From assembly GCF_000720765.1 (NCBI RefSeq), contig NZ_JODC01000003.1, forward strand, positions 744,001 to 808,000: a DNA stretch of 64,000 nucleotides, in the 5' to 3' direction. The position numbers and the translations under genes were made by a program. The notes beneath the pieces were generated by a model, which was given only the letters and a program-made list of their open reading frames with translations, was not told where the DNA came from and ran no database searches. Source of the DNA: Streptomyces sp. NRRL S-646. GTDB lineage: Bacteria > Actinomycetota > Actinomycetes > Streptomycetales > Streptomycetaceae. Positions 28,148 to 38,754 of this stretch are shown here, piece after piece; the first letter of the stretch is position 1; each line of letters starts with the position of its first letter.

Positions 28148-28972
28148 TCAGGCCTCCGTTCCGGTGCTCTCAGCCGGAGCGGCGGCGGGGGCCTCGGCCT
28201 TGGGGGCCTCGGCGCCGGCAGCCTGCTGCGGCTTGCGACCGCGCCGCTCGCCACCGCGGCCACCACGGGCCGGGCGGTCGGAGCCGCCACCGCGAGCCGG
28301 GCGGTTACCCGCACGGGCGGCAGCGTTCTCGGCGCGGACCTCGGCGATGTTCTTGACGTCGCCCTTGTAGATCCAGACCTTCACACCGATGCGGCCGAAG
28401 GTCGTCTTGGCCTCGAAGAAGCCGTAGTCCACGTTCGCGCGGAGCGTGTGCAGGGGCACACGGCCCTCGCGGTAGAACTCCGAGCGGGACATCTCGGCGC
28501 CGCCGAGGCGGCCACCGCACTGGATCTTGATGCCCTTGGCGCCGGCCTTCATCGCCGACTGCATGCTCTTGCGCATGGCACGGCGGAAGGAGACGCGGGA
28601 GGAGAGCTGCTCGGCAACGGCCTGCGCAACCAGCTGAGCGTCGGTCTCGGGGTTCTTGACCTCGAGGATGTTCAGCTGGACCTGCTTGCCCGTGAGCTTC
28701 TCGAGGTCACCGCGGATGCGGTCGGCCTCGGCGCCACGGCGGCCGATGACGATGCCCGGACGAGCGGTGTGGATGTCCACACGCACGCGGTCACGGGTGC
28801 GCTCGATCTCAACCTTCGAGATACCGGCGCGCTCCATGCCGGACGTCATCATCCGACGGATGGCGACGTCTTCCTTGACGTAGTCCTTGTACAGCTTGTC
28901 GGCGTACCACCGGGACTTGAAGTCCGTGGTGACACCGAGCCGGAACCCATGCGGGTTAACCTTCTGGCCCAT
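28148..28972 (-). CDS. rpsC: 30S ribosomal protein S3
   Basis: A 274-residue S3 (uS3). [20 protein letters not shown] starts the protein; the KH domain holds [20 protein letters not shown]. The last about 55 residues, rich in Ala, Pro, Gly and Arg, are an actinobacterial extension beyond the E. coli length of about 233. Its start overlaps the rplV stop. Confidence 0.98.
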   Translation of the reverse strand: MGQKVNPHGFRLGVTTDFKSRWYADKLYKDYVKEDVAIRRMMTSGMERAGISKVEIERTRDRVRVDIHTARPGIVIGRRGAEADRIRGDLEKLTGKQVQLNILEVKNPETDAQLVAQAVAEQLSSRVSFRRAMRKSMQSAMKAGAKGIKIQCGGRLGGAEMSRSEFYREGRVPLHTLRANVDYGFFEAKTTFGRIGVKVWIYKGDVKNIAEVRAENAAARAGNRPARGGGSDRPARGGRGGERRGRKPQQAAGAEAPKAEAPAAAPAESTGTEA

Positions 28973-29319
28973 TACCGGGTTCCTTCCTTGCTGCTGACGA
29001 CCACGGTGATGTGGCTGGTCCGCTTGCGGATCCGGTAGGCACGGCCCTGGGCGCGCGGCCGGAACCGCTTCAGGGTCGGGCCCTCGTCGACGTACGCCTC
29101 GGAGATGAAGAGGCTGTCGGCGTCGGTGTGGTCGTAGTTGTGCGCGGCGTTGGCAATGGCGCTGTCGAGCACCTTGCCGACGGGCACGGAGGCTGCCTGC
29201 GGAGCGAATCGCAGAACAGCCTGAGCCTCCGTGGCATCCATGCCACGGATAAGGTCCACCACGCGGCGGGCCTTCATGGGCGTAACGCGGATGTACCGCG
29301 CCTGGGCCCTGGCTTCCAT
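28972..29319 (-). CDS. rplV: 50S ribosomal protein L22
   Basis: A 115-residue L22 (uL22): [20 protein letters not shown] and the tunnel hairpin followed by [20 protein letters not shown]. Region where macrolide-resistance changes occur looks ordinary. 44 nt after rpsS. Confidence 0.98.
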   Translation of the reverse strand: MEARAQARYIRVTPMKARRVVDLIRGMDATEAQAVLRFAPQAASVPVGKVLDSAIANAAHNYDHTDADSLFISEAYVDEGPTLKRFRPRAQGRAYRIRKRTSHITVVVSSKEGTR

Positions 29320-29363
29320 GGTTGTCCCTCTCAGTTACTTACGTGTCTGAATGCGATCCGCTA

Positions 29364-29645
29364 CTAGCGGCGCTTCGACTTCCGGTCGTCCTTGACGTGG
29401 CCCCGGAAGGTGCGCGTCGGCGAGAACTCGCCGAGCTTGTGGCCGACCATCGACTCGGTGACGAACACCGGGATGTGGGTCTTGCCGTTGTGCACCGCGA
29501 TCGTGTGGCCGAGCATGGCCGGGACGATCATCGAGCGACGGGACCAGGTCTTGATGACGTTCTTGGAACCAGCTTCGTTCTGAGCATCCACCTTCTTGGC
29601 GAGGTGCTCGTCGACGAAGGGCCCCTTCTTGAGACTGCGCGGCAT
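29364..29645 (-). CDS. rpsS: 30S ribosomal protein S19
   Basis: A 93-residue S19 (uS19): [40 protein letters not shown] and [20 protein letters not shown]. 12 nt after rplB. Confidence 0.98.
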   Translation of the reverse strand: MPRSLKKGPFVDEHLAKKVDAQNEAGSKNVIKTWSRRSMIVPAMLGHTIAVHNGKTHIPVFVTESMVGHKLGEFSPTRTFRGHVKDDRKSKRR

Positions 29646-29657
29646 CTAAACCCGCTC

Positions 29658-30494
29658 CTAGCGCTTCTTGTTCGTCTTGCGGCGGCGGACGATGTACTTG
29701 TTCGACGCCTTCTTGGGCGAACGAGTACGACCTTCCTTCTGACCCCAGGGGCTGACCGGGTGGCGACCACCGGAGGTCTTGCCCTCACCACCACCGTGCG
29801 GGTGGTCAACCGGGTTCATCGCCACACCGCGAACGGTCGGGCGGACGCCCAGCCAGCGCTTGCGGCCGGCCTTGCCCCAGTTGATGTTGCTCTGCTCGGC
29901 GTTGCCGACCTCGCCGACCGTGGCGCGGCAGCGCTGGTCGACCAGGCGGATCTCACCGGACGGCATGCGGAGGTGGGCGAGCGAGCCCTCCTTCGCGAGC
30001 AGCTGTACGGAGGCACCGGCGGAGCGGGCGAACTTGGCGCCGCCGCCCGGACGAAGCTCCACGGAGTGGATCGTCGTACCGACCGGGATGTTGCGCAGCG
30101 CCAGGTTGTTGCCGGGCTTGATGTCGGCGCCGGGGCCGTTCTCGATCCGGTCGCCCTGGGTCAGGCCCTTCGGCGCCAGGATGTAGCGCTTCTCGCCGTC
30201 CGCGTAGTGGAGCAGCGCGATGCGCGCGGTGCGGTTGGGGTCGTACTCGATGTGCGCGACCTTCGCCGGCACGCCGTCCTTGTCGTGACGACGGAAGTCG
30301 ATCACTCGGTAGGCGCGCTTGTGTCCGCCACCCTGGTGGCGAACGGTCACACGACCGGCGTTGTTACGGCCGCCCTTGCTGTGCAGCGGGCGGACCAGCG
30401 ACTTCTCCGGCGTGGACCGCGTGACCTCGACGAAGTCGGCGACGCTGGAGCCACGACGGCCCGGCGTAGTCGGCTTGTACTTGCGGATTCCCAT
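29658..30494 (-). CDS. rplB: 50S ribosomal protein L2
   Basis: A 278-residue L2 (uL2), needed for the peptidyl-transferase centre: [40 protein letters not shown] and the signature [20 protein letters not shown] with the essential His. 38 nt after rplW. Confidence 0.98.
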   Translation of the reverse strand: MGIRKYKPTTPGRRGSSVADFVEVTRSTPEKSLVRPLHSKGGRNNAGRVTVRHQGGGHKRAYRVIDFRRHDKDGVPAKVAHIEYDPNRTARIALLHYADGEKRYILAPKGLTQGDRIENGPGADIKPGNNLALRNIPVGTTIHSVELRPGGGAKFARSAGASVQLLAKEGSLAHLRMPSGEIRLVDQRCRATVGEVGNAEQSNINWGKAGRKRWLGVRPTVRGVAMNPVDHPHGGGEGKTSGGRHPVSPWGQKEGRTRSPKKASNKYIVRRRKTNKKR

Positions 30495-30532
30495 TTCTCA
30501 GTCCTCGTCCGATATCGGACGATCCGACCCGC

Positions 30533-30952
30533 TTACGCGGTCGGACCGCCGAAGATGTCGATACGGTCGCCCTCGGCGAGGGTCACGATCGCGCGCTTGG
30601 TGGCCGCACGCTGGCCGAAGCCGGTGCGGGTCCGCTTGCGCTTGCCGATGCGGTTGATCGTGTTGACCCCGGTGACCTTGACCGAGAAGACCGCCTGGAC
30701 GGCCTGCTTGATCTGGGTCTTGTTGGCGCTCGGGTCGACGATGAACGTGTACTTGTTCTCGTCGAGAAGCGCGTAGCTCTTCTCGGAGACGACCGGCTTC
30801 AGCAGGACGTCACGGGGGTCCGTGTACGACTTGCTCAGCGGGGTCTCGACCGTGTTCTTGCCCTCGGCCTCGTGGCGGCGCGCCTTGGCGACGCGCGCGG
30901 CCTTGGCGGCCTTCGCAGCCTTGGAGGCAATGCTCGGGTGACGCGTAGCCAT
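30533..30952 (-). CDS. rplW: 50S ribosomal protein L23
   Basis: A 139-residue L23 (uL23). The core ([20 protein letters not shown]..., ending [17 protein letters not shown]) is preceded by about 45 Ala/Lys-rich residues ([20 protein letters not shown]), an extension seen in Streptomyces. The ATG at 30952 overlaps the rplD stop by one base. L23 is the docking site for SRP and trigger factor at the tunnel exit. Confidence 0.96.
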   Translation of the reverse strand: MATRHPSIASKAAKAAKAARVAKARRHEAEGKNTVETPLSKSYTDPRDVLLKPVVSEKSYALLDENKYTFIVDPSANKTQIKQAVQAVFSVKVTGVNTINRIGKRKRTRTGFGQRAATKRAIVTLAEGDRIDIFGGPTA

Positions 30953-31608
30953 CAGGCCTCGCTCCCTTCGGTGTCGTTGGCCTTCGGGCCGGCGACGAAG
31001 GACTCGAGAGCGGCCTGGGTGAAGACCACGTCGTCCGAGACGATCACGTCGTACGTGTTCAGCTGGCCCGGCTCCAGGATGTGCACCTGGGGCAGGTTGC
31101 GGGCGGACAGCCACGCGGCCTCGTCGGCGCGGTCGACGACCAGGAGCAGGTTCTTGCGCTCCGAGATCTTGCCGAACAGCGTCTTGGCGGCCTTCGTGGA
31201 CGGGGTCTCGCCCTCGATCACGCCGGTGACGACGTGGATGCGGTTGTGGCGGGCCCGGTCGGTGAGGGCGTGACGCAGAGCGGCAGCCTTCATCTTCTTC
31301 GGGGTCCGCTGCGAGTAGTCACGCGGCTGCGGGCCGTGGACGACGCCACCGCCGGCGAACTGGGGCGCGCGGGTAGAGCCCTGGCGCGCACGGCCGGTGC
31401 CCTTCTGACGGTAAGGCTTCTTACCGCCACCACGAACCTCGCCGCGGGTCTTGGTCTTGTGCGTGCCCTGACGGGCAGCCGCGTTCTGCGCGACGACGAC
31501 CTGGTGGATCAGCGGGATACTGACCTTCTCCACGCCGAAGATCTCCGCGGGGAGCTCGACGCTACCGGTCTTCTCGCCGGCAGGCGAAAGGATGTCAACA
31601 GTGCTCAT
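30952..31608 (-). CDS. rplD: 50S ribosomal protein L4
   Basis: A 218-residue L4 (uL4): [20 protein letters not shown] at the start, the long tunnel loop with [20 protein letters not shown], and [20 protein letters not shown]. The ATG at 31608 is chosen over longer frames because it gives the family start. 7 nt after rplC. Confidence 0.97.
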   Translation of the reverse strand: MSTVDILSPAGEKTGSVELPAEIFGVEKVSIPLIHQVVVAQNAAARQGTHKTKTRGEVRGGGKKPYRQKGTGRARQGSTRAPQFAGGGVVHGPQPRDYSQRTPKKMKAAALRHALTDRARHNRIHVVTGVIEGETPSTKAAKTLFGKISERKNLLLVVDRADEAAWLSARNLPQVHILEPGQLNTYDVIVSDDVVFTQAALESFVAGPKANDTEGSEA

Positions 31609-31615
31609 CGGTACC

Positions 31616-32260
31616 TCAGGCCCCCTTGGCCGCGGTGCGGACCAGGACGAGGCCGCCGTTCGGACCGGGAACCGCGCCCTTGATGAGCAGCAGACCCTTC
31701 TCCGCGTCAACGGCGTGGACGGTCAGGTTCTGGGTGGTGACCCGCTCATTGCCCATACGACCCGCCATGCGGAGGCCCTTGAACACACGGCCCGGGGTGG
31801 CGCAGCCACCGATGGAACCGGGAGAGCGGTGCTTGCGCTGGGTGCCGTGTCCGGCGCCGAGGCCCTTGAAGTTGTGACGCTTCATGACACCGGCGAAGCC
31901 CTTGCCCTTGCTCTTGCCGGTCACGTCGACCTTGATGCCGGCCTCGAACACCTCGGCGGTGATCTCCTGGCCGAGGGTGTACTCGCTGGCGTCAGCGGTA
32001 CGGATCTCGACGAGGTGGCGGCGGGGAGTGACGTCGGCCTTGGCGAAGTGGCCCTTGAGGGGCTTGTTCACCTTGCGCGGGTCGATCTCGCCGAACGCGA
32101 TCTGGACGGACTCGTAGCCGTCGGCGTCGTTCGTACGGACCTGGGTGACGACGTTGGGGCCGGCCTTGACGACGGTGACCGGAACAACGCGGTTGTTCTC
32201 GTCCCACACCTGCGTCATGCCGAGCTTCTCGCCCAGGATGCCCTTGATCTGCTTAGCCAT
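31616..32260 (-). CDS. rplC: 50S ribosomal protein L3
   Basis: A 214-residue L3 (uL3): [20 protein letters not shown], then [20 protein letters not shown] and [16 protein letters not shown]. 17 nt after rpsJ. Confidence 0.98.
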   Translation of the reverse strand: MAKQIKGILGEKLGMTQVWDENNRVVPVTVVKAGPNVVTQVRTNDADGYESVQIAFGEIDPRKVNKPLKGHFAKADVTPRRHLVEIRTADASEYTLGQEITAEVFEAGIKVDVTGKSKGKGFAGVMKRHNFKGLGAGHGTQRKHRSPGSIGGCATPGRVFKGLRMAGRMGNERVTTQNLTVHAVDAEKGLLLIKGAVPGPNGGLVLVRTAAKGA

Positions 32261-32277
32261 TCTCAGATCACCGACCC

Positions 32278-32586
32278 TCAGAGCTTGATCTCGATGTCGA
32301 CACCGGCCGGGAGGTCGAGTCGCATCAGAGAGTCAACGGTCTTGGGCGTCGGGTCGAGGATGTCGATCAGGCGCTTGTGCGTGCGCATCTCGAAGTGCTC
32401 GCGCGAGTCCTTGTACTTGTGCGGCGACTTGATGACGCAGTACACGTTCTTCTCAGTGGGCAGCGGCACCGGGCCCGCGACCGACGCACCAGTGCGAGTC
32501 ACCGTCTCGACGATCTTCTTCGCCGAGGAGTCGATGACCTCGTGGTCGTAGGCCTTGAGCCGGATGCGGATCTTCTGTCCCGCCAT
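32278..32586 (-). CDS. rpsJ: 30S ribosomal protein S10
   Basis: A 102-residue S10 (uS10, NusE), also a partner of NusB/NusG in antitermination: [40 protein letters not shown] and [20 protein letters not shown]. First gene of the S10 operon, with a leader of about 345 nt after its promoter; the leader holds the hairpin element shared with rpsL. Confidence 0.98.
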   Translation of the reverse strand: MAGQKIRIRLKAYDHEVIDSSAKKIVETVTRTGASVAGPVPLPTEKNVYCVIKSPHKYKDSREHFEMRTHKRLIDILDPTPKTVDSLMRLDLPAGVDIEIKL

Positions 32587-32645
32587 GGCTACTCAGTAGT
32601 CCTTTGTCTCTTCACGCTCTGGAACCCGGTCCTCCGTACGCTCAC

Positions 32646-32673
32646 TCGCCGACCCACGCGGTCGGGCGTGTCG
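32646..32673 (-). ncRNA. Leader RNA element of the S10 operon, shared with rpsL
   Basis: A 28-nt block identical in 27 of 28 positions to 41813-41840 in the rpsL leader. On the mRNA it folds as CCGACC-GCGUG-GGUCGG (stem 6 bp, loop 5 nt), flanked by conserved CGACAC and CGA. It lies 59 nt upstream of the rpsJ ATG, in the untranslated leader. The match to another operon suggests a protein- or ribosome-binding regulatory site. Confidence 0.65.
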
Positions 32674-32937
32674 CGCTTCCGCTGACACAGATGTCCCTTG
32701 TTCGGACATCCCTTGCCTGGGAAAGAGGTCTACCCGGGTGCCTGGCCAGTGCCGCACTGACACTTCCCGGAAGATTCCCGTACGTCCGCCCCAGTGCTGC
32801 CTTACGGCAGTTAGGGCGACGAGTACTGTGGGACTCGCTTCCGGTCCCCCCGGCGGGAGGCGCGCAGCATCAACACTCGACCGAGCAACTCCGACAGTCT
32901 GCCATACGGGGCAGGGGCCTGGCCAATCGAGCCGGAG

Positions 32938-32965
32938 AGAATACCCCCAGGGTGACGTAGGTCAA
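32938..32965 (-). promoter_or_regulatory. Promoter of the S10 operon
   Basis: On the minus strand TTGACC (32960-32965), 16-nt spacer, TATTCT (32938-32943). Transcription should start near 32931, giving a leader of about 345 nt before rpsJ. The 568-nt region 32587-33154 also contains the leader element and, on the other strand, the pectate lyase promoter and operator; it holds no other gene that I can support. Confidence 0.7.
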
Positions 32966-33052
32966 ACCCGCACCCTCGACGCTCGCCGGACGAGCCCCGG
33001 ACAGCCGCTCGCTCGCGTTCATGTCCGTGAATAAGAATCAAGCACCTAACTA

Positions 33053-33081
33053 TTGACGCGTCCATAGCAAGCACTTACGTT
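33053..33081 (+). promoter_or_regulatory. Promoter of the pectate lyase gene
   Basis: TTGACG (33053-33058), 17-nt spacer, TACGTT (33076-33081): a sigma-70-type promoter about 75 nt before the ATG at 33155. The palindromic operator at 33097-33110 lies just past the expected start point. Confidence 0.65.
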
Positions 33082-33096
33082 CCCAATCGGCAGTAC

Positions 33097-33110
33097 GGAA
33101 AGCGCTTTCC
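33097..33110. promoter_or_regulatory. LacI/GalR-type operator palindrome
   Basis: GGAAAGCGCTTTCC is a perfect 14-bp palindrome with a central CG step (GC|GC), the form bound by LacI/GalR-family repressors. Placed about 15 nt after the -10 box of the pectate lyase promoter, it fits repression of a sugar-degradation gene relieved by an oligosaccharide. The regulator is not in this window. Confidence 0.65.
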
Positions 33111-33154
33111 CTTGCACGGCACCCCTGGTCACGGACGAACCCGGAGGCACCACC

Positions 33155-34327
33155 ATGCAAGTGAGACCCGTCATCGCGTGTGTCAGCCTGCTGTCCGGCG
33201 CGCTCGTCGCGCTGTCCGGCACCCCGGCGCAGGCCGCGAGCACCACGCAGTACGTGTCCCCGAGCGGCACCGCCGGCGCGGCCGGCACGCAGTCCGCCCC
33301 GACGACGCTCGCCACCGCGATCAGCCGCATCGCATCCGGCGGCACCATCTATCTGCGCGGCGGGACGTACAACTACTCGTCGACGATCACGATCCCGGCC
33401 GGCAGCAACGGCACCTCGAGCGCCCGCACCACCCTGTCCGCCTACCCGGGCGAGACCCCGGTGCTCAACTTCTCGGCGCAGAGCGAGAGTTCGTCGAACC
33501 GTGGGCTCCAGCTGAACGCCAACTACTGGCACGTCTACGGCCTCACGGTCGAACACGCCGGTGACAACGGGATCTACGTCGGCGGCAGCAACAACGTCAT
33601 CGAGCGCACGGTGACGGCGTACAACCGCGACACCGGTCTGCAGCTGGGCCGGATCTCCTCCAGCACCCCGAGCAGCCAGTGGCCGTCGAACAACCTGATC
33701 GTGAGCTCGGAGTCGCACGACAACGAGGACTCCGGCGGCGAGAACGCGGACGGTTTCGCGGCAAAGCTGACCACCGGCACCGGAAACGTCTTCCGCTACG
33801 ACGTGTCCCACAACAACATCGACGACGGCTGGGACCTGTACACCAAGACCGACACGGGCGCGATCGGCCCGGTGACCATCGAGTACTCGCTCTCCTACGG
33901 CAACGGAACCCTGACCGACGGCACGCAGAACGCGAACGGCGACCGCAACGGATACAAGCTGGGCGGCGACGACATCGCCGTGAACCACGTCGTCCGGCAC
34001 AGCATCGCCTACCGCAACGGTCACCACGGGTTCACGTACAACAGCAACCCCGGCACGATGGCGATCTCGAACAACGTCGGCGTCGACAACGCCGAGCGCA
34101 ACTTCTCGTTCGACAAGGGAACGTCCGTGTTCCGGACGAACACCTCGTGCCGCTTCGGCGTGAGCGGTTCGAACGACAAGACCGTCGGTGACGCCGACAG
34201 CTCCAACCAGTTCTGGACGGGCACGAACGGCTCGCGCTGCTCGTCGTACTCGGGCGCGCTCGGCTGGTCCTTCGCCTCGAACGGCTCCCTCTCCGTGACC
34301 TTCGGCGGCAAGGTGGTGACGCCGTGA
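33155..34327 (+). CDS. Secreted pectate lyase, polysaccharide lyase family 9
   Basis: A 390-residue protein with a Sec signal peptide (MQVRPVIACVSLLSGALVAL, cleavage near QAAS) and a right-handed parallel beta-helix. Family 9 features are visible: ENADGFAAKL gives Asp199, DDGWD gives Asp223, Asp224 and Asp227 as calcium ligands with the spacing of known family 9 lyases, and NGYKLGG gives Lys268 as the likely catalytic base. It should cut polygalacturonate outside the cell by beta-elimination. GGAGG lies 7 nt before the ATG. It has its own promoter, operator and terminator, so it is a self-contained regulated gene between ribosomal operons. Confidence 0.88.
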   Translation: MQVRPVIACVSLLSGALVALSGTPAQAASTTQYVSPSGTAGAAGTQSAPTTLATAISRIASGGTIYLRGGTYNYSSTITIPAGSNGTSSARTTLSAYPGETPVLNFSAQSESSSNRGLQLNANYWHVYGLTVEHAGDNGIYVGGSNNVIERTVTAYNRDTGLQLGRISSSTPSSQWPSNNLIVSSESHDNEDSGGENADGFAAKLTTGTGNVFRYDVSHNNIDDGWDLYTKTDTGAIGPVTIEYSLSYGNGTLTDGTQNANGDRNGYKLGGDDIAVNHVVRHSIAYRNGHHGFTYNSNPGTMAISNNVGVDNAERNFSFDKGTSVFRTNTSCRFGVSGSNDKTVGDADSSNQFWTGTNGSRCSSYSGALGWSFASNGSLSVTFGGKVVTP

Positions 34328-34350
34328 CCAGGGGCTTCTGACTCCCCTGG
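34328..34350 (+). terminator. Terminator of the pectate lyase gene
   Basis: CCAGGGG (34328-34334) pairs with CCCCTGG (34344-34350) around a 9-nt loop, starting directly after the stop codon; TTCCCCC follows shortly after. Confidence 0.65.
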
Positions 34351-34449
34351 GGCTTCCCCCACCCCGATACACCGGCCTGCCGGATGGTCCGGGGGAAGCC
34401 GCCCGGGCCACGGTGGTGGCACAGCCTGCAGCCACCGGAGGGACCACTC

Positions 34450-35817
34450 GTGCGCATCGTCACGGCCACCGCCGTCATCCTGACCCTGGCGGCGGGAGCC
34501 GCACCGGCCGCCGTGGCCGACGCCGGCCGAGCCGTTACGGACGGCCTGTGGCGCATGGACGGCTACGGCACCGTCCTCGCCCTCGGCCACGGGGTCTACC
34601 AGGAGTACCAGACCACCGCGGTGAGCTGCCTCAAGGGCGACTCCGCGCGGCAGACCGGCCCGGGAACGTACACGGCGGACGGCACCGTGCTGACCGTGCG
34701 CCTCGGTCGCGACCACGATCACGCCCGGCTGTCCGCGGACAGTTCGGTGGGCCATCGGCAGCTGCGGCGGATAGCGGCACTGCCCGCGAAGTGCACCGGG
34801 CCGACGCCCACGGACCCCCGTACCGCCTTCGACGTCTTCTGGCGGTCCTTCGAGGAGAACTACCCGTTCTTCGCCGCCAAGGGCATCGACTGGCACGCCG
34901 TACGCGACCGCTACCGCCCGCTGATCCACAAGGACACGACCCGCTCGGAGCTCTTCGACGTCTTCAGCCGGATGGTCGCCCCGCTCCACGACGCCCATGT
35001 CGCCGTACAGGACGGCGACCGCGTCTTCGCCCAGGGCCGCCCCGGCACCGAGGTGCCCTCGGAGCAGCTGGACGCCAGGGTCAAGAAGTTCATCGTCGAG
35101 CGCGATCTCGCTCGGGCCCCCTTCCGGCGGGACTTCGCCGCCGGCCGCATCACCTACGCCGACCTGCCCGACGGTGGCCCCGGATACCTGCGCGTCTCCG
35201 GCTTCGGCGGGTACACAACCGCCGACCACGGTTCGTACGCCGCCAACCTGGCCGAGCTCGACAGGGCGCTCGACACCGTCCTCACCGCGGAGCGCACCCG
35301 GCGCCTGCCGGGCCTGATCATCGACCTGCGCATCAACGGCGGCGGCTCCGACGCCCTCGGCATCCACCTCGCCGGGCGACTGACCGACCGGCCCTACGTC
35401 GCCTACGCCAAGCGCGCCCGCAACGACCCGGCCGACCCGACCCGGCACACCCGCCCCGAGCCGATACCGGTGCTCCCCGCCCACGCGCCCGGCTACACCG
35501 GCCCCGTCGCCGTCCTGACCGGCGGCTCCACGGTCAGCGCGGGAGAGACCTTCACCCAGGCCCTCATGGACCGCCCCGGCAGGACGATCCGCATCGGACA
35601 ACCCACACAGGGCGTCTTCTCCGACGTCATGTCCCGCAAGCTCCCGAACGGCATGACCGCCTGGCTCCCCAACGAGGAGTTCCTGACCCGCACGGGCCAC
35701 ACCTTCGACGGCACGGGCATCCCACCGCACATCACCGAGCCGGTCTTCACCAAGGAGGAGTTCGCCGACAACGTTGACTCGGCTTTCGACCGAGCGGTGA
35801 GCGACCTGGATCGCTGA
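34450..35817 (+). CDS. Secreted S41 family (C-terminal-processing/tricorn-like) peptidase
   Basis: A 455-residue protein starting at GTG, with GGAGG about 8 nt upstream and a signal peptide (VRIVTATAVILTLAAGAAPA). A beta-rich N-terminal segment (about 30-115) is followed by an S41 domain: AFDVFWRSFEENYPFFAAKGIDW, LIIDLRINGGGSDALG and the nucleophile loop TVSAGE with Ser363. A Lys of the expected dyad cannot be assigned with certainty. Substrate unknown. It has no obvious link to the neighbouring lyase. Confidence 0.87.
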   Translation: MRIVTATAVILTLAAGAAPAAVADAGRAVTDGLWRMDGYGTVLALGHGVYQEYQTTAVSCLKGDSARQTGPGTYTADGTVLTVRLGRDHDHARLSADSSVGHRQLRRIAALPAKCTGPTPTDPRTAFDVFWRSFEENYPFFAAKGIDWHAVRDRYRPLIHKDTTRSELFDVFSRMVAPLHDAHVAVQDGDRVFAQGRPGTEVPSEQLDARVKKFIVERDLARAPFRRDFAAGRITYADLPDGGPGYLRVSGFGGYTTADHGSYAANLAELDRALDTVLTAERTRRLPGLIIDLRINGGGSDALGIHLAGRLTDRPYVAYAKRARNDPADPTRHTRPEPIPVLPAHAPGYTGPVAVLTGGSTVSAGETFTQALMDRPGRTIRIGQPTQGVFSDVMSRKLPNGMTAWLPNEEFLTRTGHTFDGTGIPPHITEPVFTKEEFADNVDSAFDRAVSDLDR

Positions 35818-35852
35818 GCAGGGTGCGCAATTTCCGCTGCGGTTCGACAGCC

Positions 35853-35930
35853 CCCTCAAGGGGCGCGGGGCTGATCGATCTGCGGCTCCGCCGCGTGGGC
35901 GCGACCAGCCACAACGCACCCGCGGACAAA
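35853..35930. repeat. Dispersed intergenic repeat, copy 2
   Basis: About 78 nt with the blocks AAGGGGCGCGGG, TGCGGCTCCGCCGCGTG and GCGCGACCAGCCACAACG, matching 16042-16122 block by block. It sits between the convergent S41 peptidase and acyltransferase genes, where it could also act as a bidirectional terminator because TGCGGCTCCGCCGC can fold. Confidence 0.75.
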
Positions 35931-35962
35931 AGACGCCCCATCGCGGCACCACCCGCAGAGCG

Positions 35963-37108
35963 CTACGCGCCGGCGTGCCTCAACCGCGCAAACGACGTAT
36001 CCAGCCCCCGCTTCAACACCCGCACCGCAGGCCGCTCCACCACCCGATGCACAAACCAACTCAGCACCAGAAACCCGCCGATCACAAGGGCAACCAGCAA
36101 GCGGGGATCCATGGTGTCCCTGAGCTGCCCGATCAACGCCGTACCCGCCACGTAGTGGATCAAATACAGCGGATACGTCAGGCTCCCGGCCGTGACCAGC
36201 CACTTCCACCGCACGCGATCCGTCGCACCGAGAGCGATCGCGACCATGGCCAGCAGGAACACGGTGTAGATCACCATGCTCCCCCGCCATCCGGAGACAT
36301 GCTCGGTGTTGTCGATCCTCAGGCCCAGCTGCCGCTGCCCCATCAGCCACGCCATCCCGAGGATCCCCCACAGCAGCAGGTCCTGGCCGAAGCGGTGCAT
36401 GAGGTAGAGGGCGAGGCCCGCGATGAAGAACCAGGCGCCCTCCGGGTTGGCGGCCAGCGTCAGGAGGCGGAACTCCGCCACCGGGGCGAGCATCGCGGCC
36501 GCGCCCCAGACACAGCAGAAGATCACGACCTTGCGGTACGTCAGCCCGGTGGCGACGACGACCAGGAAGAGCAGATAGAAGCGCAGCTCCGACCAGAGCG
36601 TCCAGTAGACGCGGTCGACGTTGGCCACGCCCGAACCCGACTGCAGCATGGTGAAGTTGAGCAGAATGTCGCGCAGCTTCAGCCGGTCCCAGACCCCCGG
36701 CAGCACGACCAGCATGGCCGTGGTGAAGGCGATCCCGAACCAGTACGCCGGGTACAGGCGGATCACCCGGGAGACGAAGAACTCCCGCGGGGTGCGCCCC
36801 CAGCAGGACATGCAGATCACGAAGCCGCTGATCACGAAGAAGATCTCGACGCCGATCCAGCCGTAGGCGGCGAAGTGGAAGACCGTCGGCATGGTGTCGG
36901 AGACCGGCCGGCCCCAGACTGCGTTGCCCGGCTGGTCGACGCGCCAGCTGCCGACGTAGTGGTGCACGGCCACCATCAGGGCGGCGACGAGGCGGATGCC
37001 GTCGATGGCGTACAGGCGTGGACGCTCGCGGCCAAGTGGGGCCGCCTGACGGCGTACCTGCACCGTCCGCAGCTGCTGCGTCGGCCGGTCGACCATCGTG
37101 GACATCAA
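35963..37108 (-). CDS. Membrane acyltransferase, acyltransferase 3 (OafA/YrhL-type) family
   Basis: A 381-residue integral membrane protein with about ten TM helices. The start [23 protein letters not shown] holds the conserved His of TM1, and [12 protein letters not shown] and [13 protein letters not shown] are family signatures. Such enzymes O-acylate sugars, polysaccharides or antibiotics at the membrane; the acceptor is unknown. It converges with the S41 peptidase and is 275 nt from the tuf stop, with the tuf terminator in between. Confidence 0.92.
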   Translation of the reverse strand: MMSTMVDRPTQQLRTVQVRRQAAPLGRERPRLYAIDGIRLVAALMVAVHHYVGSWRVDQPGNAVWGRPVSDTMPTVFHFAAYGWIGVEIFFVISGFVICMSCWGRTPREFFVSRVIRLYPAYWFGIAFTTAMLVVLPGVWDRLKLRDILLNFTMLQSGSGVANVDRVYWTLWSELRFYLLFLVVVATGLTYRKVVIFCCVWGAAAMLAPVAEFRLLTLAANPEGAWFFIAGLALYLMHRFGQDLLLWGILGMAWLMGQRQLGLRIDNTEHVSGWRGSMVIYTVFLLAMVAIALGATDRVRWKWLVTAGSLTYPLYLIHYVAGTALIGQLRDTMDPRLLVALVIGGFLVLSWFVHRVVERPAVRVLKRGLDTSFARLRHAGA

Positions 37109-37310
37109 CGACCATCCCTGTGTCTTGCCTGTTCCGACCCCTCACGCTAGGGGGTCACAACCGCCCCACAGTGAGCAGACAAGAACATTCGGGGCATCGG
37201 AAACGGGGAGTTGGTCGAACTCTCCACGAGACGTCCCGCAAGGTTCTCCGAGACTTCACCGTGCAACCGTCGCCCCTCCCGGCGGCGGGCCAGGCGCGGG
37301 GCAAGCGAAA

Positions 37311-37340
37311 GGGCCCGTACGACCGAAGTCGTACGGGCCC
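37311..37340 (-). terminator. Terminator of the str operon (after tuf)
   Basis: A perfect 13-bp stem GGGCCCGTACGAC (37311-37323) / GTCGTACGGGCCC (37328-37340) with a CGAA tetraloop, 44 nt past the tuf stop. The rest of 37109-37383 holds no gene. Confidence 0.85.
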
Positions 37341-37383
37341 CTTCAGGAGCTCGCGCTGGAGCTACCAGGTCAGATCAGCAAGC

Positions 37384-38577
<1,194 letters not shown>

Positions 38578-38754
38578 TGGGGTCCTCCTGGGAGTGGTTC
38601 TGGTACGCCTTACTCATCGGCGCCAGGTGATCTTTGCTGTTAGTGCCCGGGCCCCGGGGCACCCACCGCAGACGGTGACGAATGCGGGTGAATGCCCCGG
38701 CAGGCTCCGGAGTCAAGCCTAAGGCGTATGAACGCAGTGCGTTAACGCAGTGCC

